DNA from: Chitinophaga deserti | Lineage (GTDB): Bacteria > Bacteroidota > Bacteroidia > Chitinophagales > Chitinophagaceae | Assembly (NCBI RefSeq): GCF_003149455.1 | Contig: NZ_QFFK01000005.1 | Location: forward strand, 310,001 to 374,000 | Direction: 5' to 3' | Length of the DNA: 64,000 nucleotides | In this document: positions 1-8,870 of the stretch, one piece after another | Layout: the number at the start of each line of letters is the position of its first letter | How positions within the stretch are numbered: the first letter of the stretch is position 1 | The notes under the pieces: generated by a model | Seen by the model: the letters and a program-made list of their open reading frames with translations, nothing else | Database searches by the model: none | What the model was told of the DNA's origin: nothing | Made by a program: the position numbers and the translations under genes

Positions 1-339
1 TTCCATGGCTCTCCGCAGCGGCCGCAGGAAATCTTCAGGATCCATATCCGTCAGCGGCAAATCCTGCCTGTCTTCCCAGCCAATAGCATTAAATGAAATA
101 TCAACACGTGGCAAGCCTGCCAGATGCTTTTCTATAGCCACAGCATTTAGCGCATCCACAACTGCTGTATGACACTCGCCTCCGACGGCACGAATGGCTT
201 CCGCCTTTTTGTTCACCGAGTCCGTATTTCTGCCGGTGAGGTACAGAATGGCGCCTTCCTGTGCAAAGGCCTGCGCGATGGTTCCGCCGAGGGAGCCTCC
301 GGCGCCATAAATCACCGCGTTTTTTCCTGATAACATCAT
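1..339 (-). CDS. SDR-family NAD(P)-dependent oxidoreductase (3' end outside the window)
   Basis: This is the N-terminal 113 codons of a short-chain dehydrogenase/reductase; the C-terminus runs off the left edge of the window. The start is one of two adjacent ATGs (MMLSGKNAV). The nucleotide-binding turn is visible as YGAGGSLGG, followed by an acidic/polar second strand and FNAIGW, which sits where the family usually has the NNAG motif. The catalytic Tyr-x-x-x-Lys would lie in the missing part, so the substrate cannot be inferred. It is transcribed leftwards and nothing lies close upstream, so it may be the first gene of its unit. Confidence 0.8.
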   Translation of the reverse strand, partial: MMLSGKNAVIYGAGGSLGGTIAQAFAQEGAILYLTGRNTDSVNKKAEAIRAVGGECHTAVVDALNAVAIEKHLAGLPRVDISFNAIGWEDRQDLPLTDMDPEDFLRPLRRAME

Positions 340-640
340 GTGGGAAAATTTACCCGAACCTAGTCATATTACAGGTACCAAAAGGAGTGCATACATGACA
401 TATTCCGGGGCCTTTTGAGACAAATAAACCGGTTTGGACTTTATATGGCTCATGCTCTAACAGCTCCTCCTTGTTCTAAATGGGTGTCTTAATCTGTTTA
501 ATATCAATTTATTATCCACCTCCATGATGCAATCTCGATCACAATATTGATTTGATAGCACATCTTCGACATTTCTGGAATTACAGCGAAGCCGCCTCCC
601 GGTTTTTAAACAGGAGAGACGGCCTCGTTCTTAACCGTTG
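340..640. other. Intergenic stretch without a recognisable gene
   Basis: No convincing ORF, RNA gene or repeat is visible on either strand. The only structure is an imperfect GC-rich hairpin at its right end (591-623), listed separately. The left part presumably holds the promoter of the leftward SDR gene, but I could not identify a clear TAnnTTTG box. Confidence 0.5.
591..623 (-). terminator. Possible terminator hairpin of the 641-1552 gene
   Basis: GCCGCCTCCC pairs imperfectly with GGAGAGACGGC (one wobble, one bulge) about 20 nt past the stop of the leftward lipoprotein gene. No U-tract follows on the minus strand, so Rho-independent function is doubtful. Confidence 0.3.
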
Positions 641-1552
641 TTAAAACTCCAGATCGATATCATCGTCCCATTCATCATTCAAATGAAGATCCCAGGCGGT
701 GGGGCCGAAAAGACTACCAGTGAGGATCGTTTTGCGGTTAGGGGAAATGGTAACCCCTGGAATGGGTCTGGCCAGTACCACTTCTCCGTTTTGCTTATTC
801 CGCACATTGATCCATACCTGGTACGACGGACTGCCGGATGGGAAAAGGAATGCTTCAAAAGTTCGTGCACCTGTACGTGGCACAAGGGAGTTGTATGGTA
901 AGAGGTTGGGAGCAGTGCCACCGTCCCAGTAATAAAATTGCCAGGTGGGGTATATGAAGATCTCAATGTCGTAGTTCTGTTGGTAAATAGCTTCGGCGTC
1001 TTTTATGTTCAGCACCACCTTACCTACCATACGTTCCAGCTTTTGCGCATGCACGATGGCAGGAGAGTCCGGAGATACGGAATAGGCCACTGCGGCAACG
1101 AAAATATCGCCAATGGGATCGAGTACATTGTTTTCTCCCATCTCATGTCCGAATCCGCGGAGCGTTCCCAGGGTACTGTCGAACCGGAGCGGGTGGGTAT
1201 AGGCCAGAAAACGGAAGATATAGTGGCCGGGCAGCAAAGTATCCCGAATGCGGCCGAAATCCGCAGCTGGCGTAAGTGAATCTTGGTGGATGGTACTCAC
1301 CGCTATGTTATCTTTTATGGCCTGGTAAGTGATATAGTTGATTTTTCCGAGAGAAGAATCTCTTGCGGCATCAGGGCTTCGCCGCCCGCCGGGCAGGGTT
1401 TCATATTGCCGGAGAAAATCGGCCACACTGAACTGGACAGGAACAGGATCTGATTTTTGGGTAACAGGTTTTGGGCTCTCCTGCATTGCGTTTTTATGGC
1501 AAGCGGAAAAGAAAAGGAATAGCGCTAGCAGCGCAGGCTTCATTTTTTTCAT
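641..1552 (-). CDS. Secreted lipoprotein of unknown function
   Basis: 303 aa. The N-terminus MKKMKPALLALFLFFSAC is a lipoprotein signal with a lipobox ending at Cys18, so the protein is probably lipidated and envelope-attached. The remainder has alternating hydrophobic/polar segments (for example HYIFRFLAYTHPLRFDS and YDIEIFIYPTWQFYYWDGG), consistent with beta-sandwich domains of the kind found in carbohydrate-associated surface lipoproteins, but I recognise no named family. No catalytic motif is evident. A second in-frame ATG lies three codons in (1543). It stands alone between intergenic gaps and is transcribed away from the giant gene at 1797, so the two share the 1553-1796 spacer as a divergent upstream region. 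Confidence 0.7.
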   Translation of the reverse strand: MKKMKPALLALFLFFSACHKNAMQESPKPVTQKSDPVPVQFSVADFLRQYETLPGGRRSPDAARDSSLGKINYITYQAIKDNIAVSTIHQDSLTPAADFGRIRDTLLPGHYIFRFLAYTHPLRFDSTLGTLRGFGHEMGENNVLDPIGDIFVAAVAYSVSPDSPAIVHAQKLERMVGKVVLNIKDAEAIYQQNYDIEIFIYPTWQFYYWDGGTAPNLLPYNSLVPRTGARTFEAFLFPSGSPSYQVWINVRNKQNGEVVLARPIPGVTISPNRKTILTGSLFGPTAWDLHLNDEWDDDIDLEF

Positions 1553-1796
1553 GTTGTTTGCATTGAGGGTGTTATAAATGGGTTGTTGACAGCATGGTTC
1601 AATGATTCAATGCAATTCGGTAATAGGGATGTGTTCATTGTGGGTTAAAACGGGTTTGAATATACGAATGAATGAGGTAATGGGATCGCAGTACAAATAC
1701 TATCTTTAAGCCACTATTAGCGTCCCGGCGGCACCCTTCCTTTGCGGGACTTCTGTGTAATTTGCTTATTTTTAGGTCTATATTCCCTGTAACTGC

Positions 1797-4700
1797 ATGA
1801 AATTCATCCGATTCACTATCTTTTTTTATTGTTGCATTTGTTACACCACATTCCTGAATGCACAGACACGCTGTGTGGAAGTATTTCACGCGAAATATGG
1901 CGGCCCGGGAAGGGACGAAGGCCAATCCGTTGTATATACCCGAAATGGTAATGTTGTTGTGGCTGGCAATTCCAATTCCGGTGGTGCAGGGGGAACAGAT
2001 GGATTCATTATGAAGCTCAACCCGGCAGGCAATATTGAATGGTCGAAATTGTATGGTCAGGCTGGTGATGATACCCTGTACCGGATAAAACAAACGCCTG
2101 ACGACGGATTTATTGCCATAGGAACATCCGTTACTGCAATGTCCCCTGGTGGAGCACTTTGGATAATGAAAACCGATGCAAATGGTACCGTTTCCTGGAA
2201 CAGGAAATTCAGCGCCGGTATAACCGATAGTCTGAAAGGCATCGAAGTGCTGCCGCTCACTGCAGGCGGGTATGCTATTGCTGCCAATATAAACGATAGT
2301 TCGGCGGTAGCCGATGTATTGGTGATGCGGCTTAACAACGCAGGAGATATAATGTGGTCTAAGCGGTTCGATGAAGGAAATGATGAAGGAGTGCTCGCTA
2401 TGACTGAATCTTCCGGTGAGCTATATATATCCGGGTATACGAGTGGCGATTACCGTGATGCCTTCCTGATGCGCATGAACCTCGCAAATGGAAACGTAAG
2501 CGCGGCCCGCAAGTTTTCCGCGACTCCGGGATGGCACGAAGAAGGTGCATCAATTGAGGTACATCCCGGCGGGATCAACCTGACATTAAAAACGTATAAG
2601 CCATATGGTAATTTAGACGAACCCAATCCGGAATTCTCTCTGATAATGATGCAGCTCGATGCACAGTGGAATATTACAGTTTCTCCTGTTAAAAGTGAGA
2701 TACGACCAATAAGGGGCAATGGGCGTGTAACATATGCCCGGATTATACCTGTACCCGGAGATGGAGTGCTGGTTGGTTACCACAGCGATTATATTTTTAG
2801 CAACGGAGGAACAATCTCGCATGTGGACAGAACAGGGCGGCCAGCTGTAAATGTAGGTTATAACCATCAGGAAGGAACCATGATGGATGTGGATTTGATG
2901 GAAGATTTTGGATGGGTGGGCACTGGCCGAAACCTTGAAGGAACGGATAATGTAGACATTGCAGTAACCAAAGCAGATCGTACGGGCAAAGCAGGCCAGT
3001 CTTCCTGTGAAGCCTGGCCATACGGCCTCTGGAATACTAATAATGTACTGGTAGCTAACCTTAATTATACATGGAGTTCTATACAGTCGACACCACCTTT
3101 GGCAGACGCCGTATTGCCAGCTGAACAGGCAGGCTTGTTTGCCCGGAATTCGGGGGGGTGTGCTGCTACACTATGCAAGCCGTTACGCCCGGCCGGGTCG
3201 GGCGCCGCCTGCACAAAGGGCATGTTTACGCAGATAGCAGATAACTTAGAGACCAGTATGTTTGATGGGGTCAGGATGGACGATGGTGATATTCTTACAT
3301 TGACTTATCGTTTCTTTCATTCCTCCTACATATTTCCGCAGCTGGTGAAAGTTAAGCCAGATGGTACTATCCGATGGGCGAAACATATCGTGCTCGATCA
3401 TTCGATTGGAGCTACCAAGTTTGCGCAACGAATGCTGAAACTGAGCGATAACACTATACTAGTATACGGGTATGGTGCACTGATGAAAATAGATCAGAAC
3501 GGTGATGTGGTATGGTCTAAGGAAGTTCATTATCCATTCAGCGGCACTTACGGGTTTAACTCCGCAACAGAGGCGGAGAACGGGGATATCATACTTGGGA
3601 TAGCGAATGGCCTCATGCGGATAGACGGTGCTGCCGGAAGTGTGGTTTGGGAAAATGCTATCGACTTCCAGGGACTGAATCCTTTTTACCGTGGACTCAT
3701 TTGCGAAAACGGTTCTGTTTTTCTGGCATTGGAATATGTTCGCCAGCATCCTAACGGATATTTAGCAGTGGCACGCTTTAATGCGGCCACCGGCGGGCTG
3801 GATTGGGTACGCCAGTTTTCCGTGCCGGGAAAGGAATTAGATGCATTTCATTTGAAGAAATCCGGAAATGAGCTGACGCTTGGAATAGGATTATACAGCG
3901 AGATTTCACTGTTTAACTGGGATTATCGCGTGGGAGCTGTACGGCTCAATTCGGAAACCGGAGCGCAATTGGGTGGATGGAAGCTTGCAGATAAACAACT
4001 TGTGCGGCCATATAGTCATCAGTTCATCGGCGAAACGGTACCTGCCCACATGGATTCAGCTCCGGGAGACTCGCTGATCTTCGCCCATGAAACCTATCAG
4101 GGCCGCGATACCGCTATCAGTATCATGAAATTTTCTAAAGATGGTAAGCTGGCCTGGTCACGTAAATACATCAACCTGAAATCACATGGTATTACAAGTG
4201 CCAGGGCTGATGGTGAAGGAATACTATTAACCGGCAATTACTTCCCCCTTAAATATCATGAAAGCGCGAAAGAAGGTATCATTATGCGTACCGACCGGAA
4301 CGGCGTGATCGAAGGAGCAACTGCAGGCAATTGTTATAGTGTGGAGGAAACCGGAACTATTGTATCCTTAACTCTGCAGGAAGATGTACCAACATTGCTC
4401 GGTGCCTCCCCAATCAGCGTGGGCAATATCGTACCGGCAACCGTATATACCGATCCTGTTCCGGCCGTGTTTGCTGTTCCTTCGTGCGATGTGCCTACTA
4501 CTTGCGGTAGCATCAGTATTACCGGACCTGATAAAATTTGCGATCTTTCTCAGACTTACACTTACCGGGCCAACAAAGCTTCCGGCTGCCAGGAGCCTGT
4601 TTCCTGGTCGGCAGATCCCACAATGGCGGACATCATTTCCCAATCAGACGGAGAGCTTATCATTAAATTCAAAAAGGAAGGCGCCACAAGCATTACCGGG

Positions 4701-6113
4701 AGTATCGACGGCGGCTGCAGGATAATATCCGGATTTGTGAATGCGGAAGTAGTGAAATCTGCAACTACTGCAGTTCTCGGGGCAGACAGAATTATATGCG
4801 AGGGCAATACAGTGGTGCTGGACCCGGGCGATGGTTTTGCTTCCTATCTCTGGCACGACGGAAGTATAACCCGCAAGTTAACCGCATCGGCACCGGGAGA
4901 TTACAGTGTAACGGTTACGGATAAATGCGGCAATACATTTGTTGAGGAAATCACCCTCCTGCCGCAGCCCGATTATGCTTTCAGCATTGGCCCGGATATC
5001 AGGAAATGTGTGGAAGCAAGTGTAATAGTTGATATACCACAGGGCTTTAACAATTACACCTGGAATACTGATTTTAATAAAACATTGCAGGGTAATCAGG
5101 CTACACTGTTTCCCGATCAGGATACTGTTTACATACTTACTGCTGAAAAAGATCCGGGTTGCTTTGTGCGGGATACGGTACGTGTTACTATGATCCTGCC
5201 AGAGAAAATAACTCTTGGTGCAGATATAAACCTTTGCGCAGGAGATTCCCTGCTGCTTCAGGCACCTTCGCGTTTCAACAATGTAGTATGGAGTACTGGT
5301 AACAGTGAGCATTCTTTCTATGCAAAAGCCGCCGGCCGCTATACGGTGCAGGCGATTGACCCGCAAGGCTGCGCAACCTATGACACCCTGATAATTGGTG
5401 CCATACTACCCGTTCCGGTTGTGGGCTTGCCACAGGATGGTATCCTTTGCGAGGGAGGAAGTAAAACATTACAGGCGGGTTCGGGAGTTTCCTGGAACTG
5501 GAGTACTGGTGCACAAACGAATGCCATTACTGTTAATCAGCCGGGTAAATGGTGGGTTACGGTAACAGGTGCAAATGGTTGTATTGCTGCCGATACAGTA
5601 GAAATAGCACGATTTACTAACCTGCCAGCAGGCTTCCTTCCCGGTGATATGGAAATCTGCAGGCAGGCAAGCTACACCCTTCAAAGCTCAGGCAATTTCT
5701 CATCTTACCGCTGGAGTACGGGAGATCAGTCTCCTGCCATACCTGTCCGCCAGCCGGGTACTTACTGGCTGGAAGTGACTGATTTCAACGGCTGCCGGGG
5801 TCGGGAGGAAGTAACTGTGACAATGAAGGATTGTATTACAGCAGTATGGTTCCCCAACGTTTTTACCCCAAACCGCGATGGACGGCATGATTTGTTCAGG
5901 CCCGTGGTTAAAGTGGTGCTTACATACTATCACCTGCGAATCTTCCACAGGTGGGGTAATCTGGTCTTTGAATCCAGAGATCCGGCTAAAGGCTGGAACG
6001 GGCTTGTTCAGGAGCAGCCTGCAACGGCAGGAGCCTATGTGTGGATGTGCGAATACCAGCTGGCAGGAGAAGAGCGAAAGCAGGAAAACGGAACGCTGTT
6101 GCTGATGCGTTAA
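1797..6113 (+). CDS. Giant secreted multidomain protein with gliding-type (CHU_C/T9SS) C-terminal domain
   Basis: 1438 aa with an N-terminal signal peptide (hydrophobic residues about 4-22, cleavage near LNAQT). The first 800 or so residues contain repeated blades such as GGTDGFIMKLNPAGNIEWSK and GDVVWSKE, the pattern of beta-propeller/delta-60-like repeats in Bacteroidota exoproteins. From about residue 900 there are several Ig/PKD-like units of the form 'LGADxxxCxGxxxxLxxG...YxWSTG...G.Y.VTVTD..GC'. The last 90 residues (PNVFTPNRDGRHDLFRP, YHLRIFHRWGNLVFES, GWNG) match the gliding-motility-associated C-terminal domain that targets proteins to type IX secretion. Inference: a cell-surface or released adhesin-like protein. 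It is monocistronic and ends at a long convergent hairpin. Confidence 0.85.
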   Translation: MKFIRFTIFFYCCICYTTFLNAQTRCVEVFHAKYGGPGRDEGQSVVYTRNGNVVVAGNSNSGGAGGTDGFIMKLNPAGNIEWSKLYGQAGDDTLYRIKQTPDDGFIAIGTSVTAMSPGGALWIMKTDANGTVSWNRKFSAGITDSLKGIEVLPLTAGGYAIAANINDSSAVADVLVMRLNNAGDIMWSKRFDEGNDEGVLAMTESSGELYISGYTSGDYRDAFLMRMNLANGNVSAARKFSATPGWHEEGASIEVHPGGINLTLKTYKPYGNLDEPNPEFSLIMMQLDAQWNITVSPVKSEIRPIRGNGRVTYARIIPVPGDGVLVGYHSDYIFSNGGTISHVDRTGRPAVNVGYNHQEGTMMDVDLMEDFGWVGTGRNLEGTDNVDIAVTKADRTGKAGQSSCEAWPYGLWNTNNVLVANLNYTWSSIQSTPPLADAVLPAEQAGLFARNSGGCAATLCKPLRPAGSGAACTKGMFTQIADNLETSMFDGVRMDDGDILTLTYRFFHSSYIFPQLVKVKPDGTIRWAKHIVLDHSIGATKFAQRMLKLSDNTILVYGYGALMKIDQNGDVVWSKEVHYPFSGTYGFNSATEAENGDIILGIANGLMRIDGAAGSVVWENAIDFQGLNPFYRGLICENGSVFLALEYVRQHPNGYLAVARFNAATGGLDWVRQFSVPGKELDAFHLKKSGNELTLGIGLYSEISLFNWDYRVGAVRLNSETGAQLGGWKLADKQLVRPYSHQFIGETVPAHMDSAPGDSLIFAHETYQGRDTAISIMKFSKDGKLAWSRKYINLKSHGITSARADGEGILLTGNYFPLKYHESAKEGIIMRTDRNGVIEGATAGNCYSVEETGTIVSLTLQEDVPTLLGASPISVGNIVPATVYTDPVPAVFAVPSCDVPTTCGSISITGPDKICDLSQTYTYRANKASGCQEPVSWSADPTMADIISQSDGELIIKFKKEGATSITGSIDGGCRIISGFVNAEVVKSATTAVLGADRIICEGNTVVLDPGDGFASYLWHDGSITRKLTASAPGDYSVTVTDKCGNTFVEEITLLPQPDYAFSIGPDIRKCVEASVIVDIPQGFNNYTWNTDFNKTLQGNQATLFPDQDTVYILTAEKDPGCFVRDTVRVTMILPEKITLGADINLCAGDSLLLQAPSRFNNVVWSTGNSEHSFYAKAAGRYTVQAIDPQGCATYDTLIIGAILPVPVVGLPQDGILCEGGSKTLQAGSGVSWNWSTGAQTNAITVNQPGKWWVTVTGANGCIAADTVEIARFTNLPAGFLPGDMEICRQASYTLQSSGNFSSYRWSTGDQSPAIPVRQPGTYWLEVTDFNGCRGREEVTVTMKDCITAVWFPNVFTPNRDGRHDLFRPVVKVVLTYYHLRIFHRWGNLVFESRDPAKGWNGLVQEQPATAGAYVWMCEYQLAGEERKQENGTLLLMR

Positions 6114-6121
6114 ATTCACCC

Positions 6122-6157
6122 AACAGGAAGGGCAGCCACATGGCTGCCCTTCCTGTT
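6122..6157. terminator. Bidirectional terminator between the giant gene and rluD
   Basis: A perfect inverted repeat (AACAGGAAGGGCAGCC against its complement, 16 bp, 4-nt loop) lies between two convergent genes. T-richness after the stem is modest on both sides. Confidence 0.65.
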
Positions 6158-6193
6158 TACTTTAAGTATTTACTACGCATTCAGCGTCATATA

Positions 6194-7258
6194 TCAATCT
6201 TCACTGTTCCTTCTGTACCTTCTCCATTTCTCCAGCACTCCGGTAAAGTCTGCAGGGAGCGGGCTTTCAAATTGCATGTGCTGGCGGGTACGGGGATGGA
6301 TAAAGCCCAGTGTTTGCGCATGCAGGGCATGACGCGGCATGACCTCGAAACAGTTATCCACGAATTGCTTGTATTTGGCAAAAACGGTTCCTTTCACAAC
6401 ACGGTCTCCACCGTAAGTGTCGTCGTTAAAAAGCGGGTGGCCTGTATGCTGCATGTGTACCCTGATCTGGTGTGTACGGCCTGTTTCCAGTTTGCAGGCG
6501 ATAAGGGTTACGTAATTGTGGCGCTCCAGTACTTCGTAGTGGGTGATGGCTTCTTTGCCATATTCCCCGTCGGGGTAAGCATCCATGATTTTGCGGAAAC
6601 GCTGGTGCCTGCCTACGTGGGCCACGATAGTGCCTGCATCTTCCTCAAAATCGCCCCAAACCAGGGCTATATAGCGGCGTTCTACGGTGTGGTCGAAGAA
6701 CTGCTTGGCAAGGTCGGTCATGGCTTTATCAGACTTCGCTACCACCAGCAGGCCGCTCGTGTTTTTATCAATCCGGTGTACGAGGCCGAACCGGGGGATG
6801 GCAGGTTCTACGGCAGAACGGTCGTTTTCGTCGCCAAGGTACCATGCCAGGGCATTTACGAGGGTGCCTGACGAATTACCGCAGCCGGGGTGCACCACCA
6901 TGCCGGGGTGCTTGTTCACCACCATTACATCATCATCTTCATACACGATATCGAGCGGGATGTTTTCAGGCTTTATTTCGGCAGTTTCCGGGTTACGGGT
7001 GGAATATACGATGAGCCGGTCCAGCGGGCGGACCTTATAATTCGCTTTTACGGGCTTATCGTTCACGAGTACCATGCCTTTTTCGATGGACTGCTGTACC
7101 TTATTCCGGGTGGCGCCCTCTATGCGGGCCTGGATGAACTTATCGATACGCAGGGGTTCCTGCCCCTTGTCTACCACAAGGTTCACGCGTTCGAATATCT
7201 GTTCGCTTCCTTCGCCATTATCGAGTTCGTCTTCCAGTTCCGGCATGTGATCGGTCAT
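6194..7258 (-). CDS. rluD: RluA/RluD-family 23S rRNA pseudouridine synthase
   Basis: Isomerises uridines in 23S rRNA to pseudouridine. From MTDHMPE the protein is 354 aa. An S4 RNA-binding domain lies at about residues 35-95 (LRIDKFIQARI...NKVQQSIEKGMVLVNDKPV). The catalytic domain carries the RluA signature HRIDKNTSGLLVV, with the nucleophilic Asp at about 164, then GRTHQIRVHM and the C-terminal HALHAQTLGFIHP. A longer reading from ATG 7276 is open, but the TAnnTTTG box at 7274-7281 (minus strand) would put the transcription start downstream of that codon, so 7258 is preferred. It is divergent from lipB over a shared symmetric promoter. Assignment to RluD rather than RluA/RluC rests on overall resemblance. 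Confidence 0.88.
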   Translation of the reverse strand: MTDHMPELEDELDNGEGSEQIFERVNLVVDKGQEPLRIDKFIQARIEGATRNKVQQSIEKGMVLVNDKPVKANYKVRPLDRLIVYSTRNPETAEIKPENIPLDIVYEDDDVMVVNKHPGMVVHPGCGNSSGTLVNALAWYLGDENDRSAVEPAIPRFGLVHRIDKNTSGLLVVAKSDKAMTDLAKQFFDHTVERRYIALVWGDFEEDAGTIVAHVGRHQRFRKIMDAYPDGEYGKEAITHYEVLERHNYVTLIACKLETGRTHQIRVHMQHTGHPLFNDDTYGGDRVVKGTVFAKYKQFVDNCFEVMPRHALHAQTLGFIHPRTRQHMQFESPLPADFTGVLEKWRRYRRNSED

Positions 7259-7272
7259 CGGTAAAAATTTTT

Positions 7273-7298
7273 GCAAAGATACTTTAAGTTATCTTTGC
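7273..7298. promoter_or_regulatory. Symmetric divergent promoter of rluD and lipB
   Basis: GCAAAGATA (7273-7281) and TATCTTTGC (7290-7298) form a perfect 9-bp inverted repeat with an 8-nt centre. Each arm contains a Bacteroidota -7 box TATCTTTG (TAnnTTTG), one facing each way. The lipB ATG lies only 6 nt past its box and the rluD ATG 15 nt past its own. Confidence 0.65.
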
Positions 7299-7303
7299 AG
7301 GCG

Positions 7304-8035
7304 ATGAAACAGCAGATAATCGTGAATGATCTGGGGCAGATCCCTTACCGGGAGGCCTGGGACCTGCAGGAAAGGCTCCTCCGGGAGAATACAGACGCCA
7401 AAGCCGCCGCCCGGGCGGCAGGGGAGGGTGCAGTTGCCGAAACCCGCCATCACCTGCTGTTTTGCGAACATCCCCCTGTATATACCCTCGGTAAAAGCGG
7501 CCATCCGGAAAACCTCCTGGTGAGCAGTGAAGCGCTGGAAGCCAAAGGCATCCAGTTCGTGGAAACCAACCGTGGGGGCGATATTACCTTCCATGGGGCA
7601 GAGCAGATTGTGGGGTACCCCATCATCGACCTTGAAAGGTTTTATACCGATATCGGCCGCTACCTGCGCAACCTCGAAGAGGTAATTATCCGCACTATCG
7701 GGGATTTTGGACTGAAAGGGGAGCGTTCCAAAGGGGAAACCGGTGTGTGGCTGGACCCTCAAACTCCGGGGCGGGCCCGTAAGATTTGTGCGATGGGGGT
7801 ACGCTGCAGCCGTTGGGTTACCATGCACGGCTTCGCCCTTAACGTTAATACCGACCTCTCTTACTTTGAAAATATCATTCCCTGCGGCATCCAGGATAAA
7901 TCTGTGACTTCCATGCAAAAAGAAACCGGGCGCGCATTGCCTGTGGAGGAAGTGCGGGCCCGGATCGTATACCATTTCGCGGAAATCTTCGGCGCAGAAA
8001 TGGTGGAAGGCGCCTTATTTGCAGCAAACCGTTAA
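7304..8035 (+). CDS. lipB: Lipoyl(octanoyl) transferase LipB
   Basis: Transfers octanoyl groups from acyl carrier protein to lipoyl domains of 2-oxoacid dehydrogenases and the glycine cleavage system. 243 aa from ATG 7304. Family motifs are present: EHPPVYTLGKSG (55-66), RGGDITFHGAEQIVGYPIIDL (90-110), the Lys of RKICAMGV (K160) and the catalytic Cys in IPCGI (C194). An in-frame ATG at 7271 lies upstream of the predicted promoter box and is rejected. The -7 box ends 6 nt before ATG, so the mRNA is probably leaderless or nearly so. Its stop overlaps by 4 nt the stop of the convergent gene on the other strand. Confidence 0.93.
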   Translation: MKQQIIVNDLGQIPYREAWDLQERLLRENTDAKAAARAAGEGAVAETRHHLLFCEHPPVYTLGKSGHPENLLVSSEALEAKGIQFVETNRGGDITFHGAEQIVGYPIIDLERFYTDIGRYLRNLEEVIIRTIGDFGLKGERSKGETGVWLDPQTPGRARKICAMGVRCSRWVTMHGFALNVNTDLSYFENIIPCGIQDKSVTSMQKETGRALPVEEVRARIVYHFAEIFGAEMVEGALFAANR

Positions 8036-8739
8036 CGGTAGCTCAAAGGAATATACAGGTTCCATTTCTCCAGCAGTTTGCCATTCTCGAAAATCTCGAA
8101 ATCAAACCAGCCTGCATGCATAAAAATGGCCTTCTCCAGTATTAGGAAAGGCTCGGATACATGCTCCACCTCAAACAGGAACACGCCTGTAGGCTCGTAA
8201 AACTTCACCTGGTACTTCTTCTGCATCGCCATCGGCAGCTTGATATTGATATTGCCGTCGGCAGTAGTGTAAATGTAATTGGATGGTTTCCAGGGGATAA
8301 CCTCTTTTTTGCCATCTTCTGAGGTAGTAGTCATCGTAGGTATGTCCTGCGCGCCGATCTTGGTATCGCCCGCAATGGAGGTATCTGCCGTGGCCAGTAC
8401 TACTTTGGAGTGCAGGTAAGTGTTATTCTTGAAGAGAATAAACAGGCGGTAATAGTTTTTACCGGGGAGGGGCTTATTATCGAGGTAAGCATTGCGCTGG
8501 GTAGCCGGGTTAGTGGCGTAGCCGATGGTCGTGAAGTTCAGCACACTGTCGAGCGAACGCTGTACACCGATCTGCACGGCATTAGGGAACCCGGATATCC
8601 AGTCGAGCTGGATCTTTCCGGTTTTAATCAGCGCCGAAAAGTCGGGCAATACGGGCGGCACGGCTTCCTGCGCTTTGGCGGCAGAAAAGGCTCCCGTTAA
8701 GAAAATCATCACGATAATGCATCTAACCGTCTGCTTCAT
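8032..8739 (-). CDS. Secreted protein of unknown function
   Basis: 235 aa from MKQTVRC, with a signal peptide (hydrophobic IIVMIFLTGAFSAAKAQ, cleavage near AKAQE). The N-terminal half (IQLDWISGFPNAVQIGVQRSLDS...NYYRLFILFKN) has the spacing of a fibronectin-III-like beta-sandwich as found in T9SS-linked proteins. The C-terminal part (YQVKFYEPTGVFLFEVEHV, FDFEIFENGKLLEKWNLYIP) resembles a second beta domain. No catalytic motif. An alternative ATG lies at 8748. A good -7 box sits 31-38 nt upstream. The tail overlaps the lipB stop on the opposite strand, so the two transcripts converge. Confidence 0.65.
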   Translation of the reverse strand: MKQTVRCIIVMIFLTGAFSAAKAQEAVPPVLPDFSALIKTGKIQLDWISGFPNAVQIGVQRSLDSVLNFTTIGYATNPATQRNAYLDNKPLPGKNYYRLFILFKNNTYLHSKVVLATADTSIAGDTKIGAQDIPTMTTTSEDGKKEVIPWKPSNYIYTTADGNINIKLPMAMQKKYQVKFYEPTGVFLFEVEHVSEPFLILEKAIFMHAGWFDFEIFENGKLLEKWNLYIPLSYR

Positions 8740-8769
8740 ACAGTACATCTGTCTAGTCTCTTAAGTTGG

Positions 8770-8777
8770 CAAATTTA
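8770..8777 (-). promoter_or_regulatory. -7 box (TAAATTTG) of the 8032-8739 gene
   Basis: The reverse strand reads TAAATTTG, an exact TAnnTTTG match, 22 nt upstream of ATG 8748 and 31 nt upstream of ATG 8739. Confidence 0.45.
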
Positions 8778-8870
8778 GGATCTGAACGCCAAATATACGC
8801 TGCTGTCCTGTAAAAGTCTACTGAACTGCCCATCCTTCACCAGAACCTTGCCAGTATTGGCCTACAGCCG

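Noticed and set aside
6041..6871. A 276-aa ORF overlapping the giant gene end and rluD antisense
   Set aside because: Crosses a terminator hairpin and lies opposite the RluD catalytic domain; no independent features.
7271..7303. Longer lipB start at 7271
   Set aside because: It lies within the divergent promoter palindrome, upstream of the predicted transcription start.
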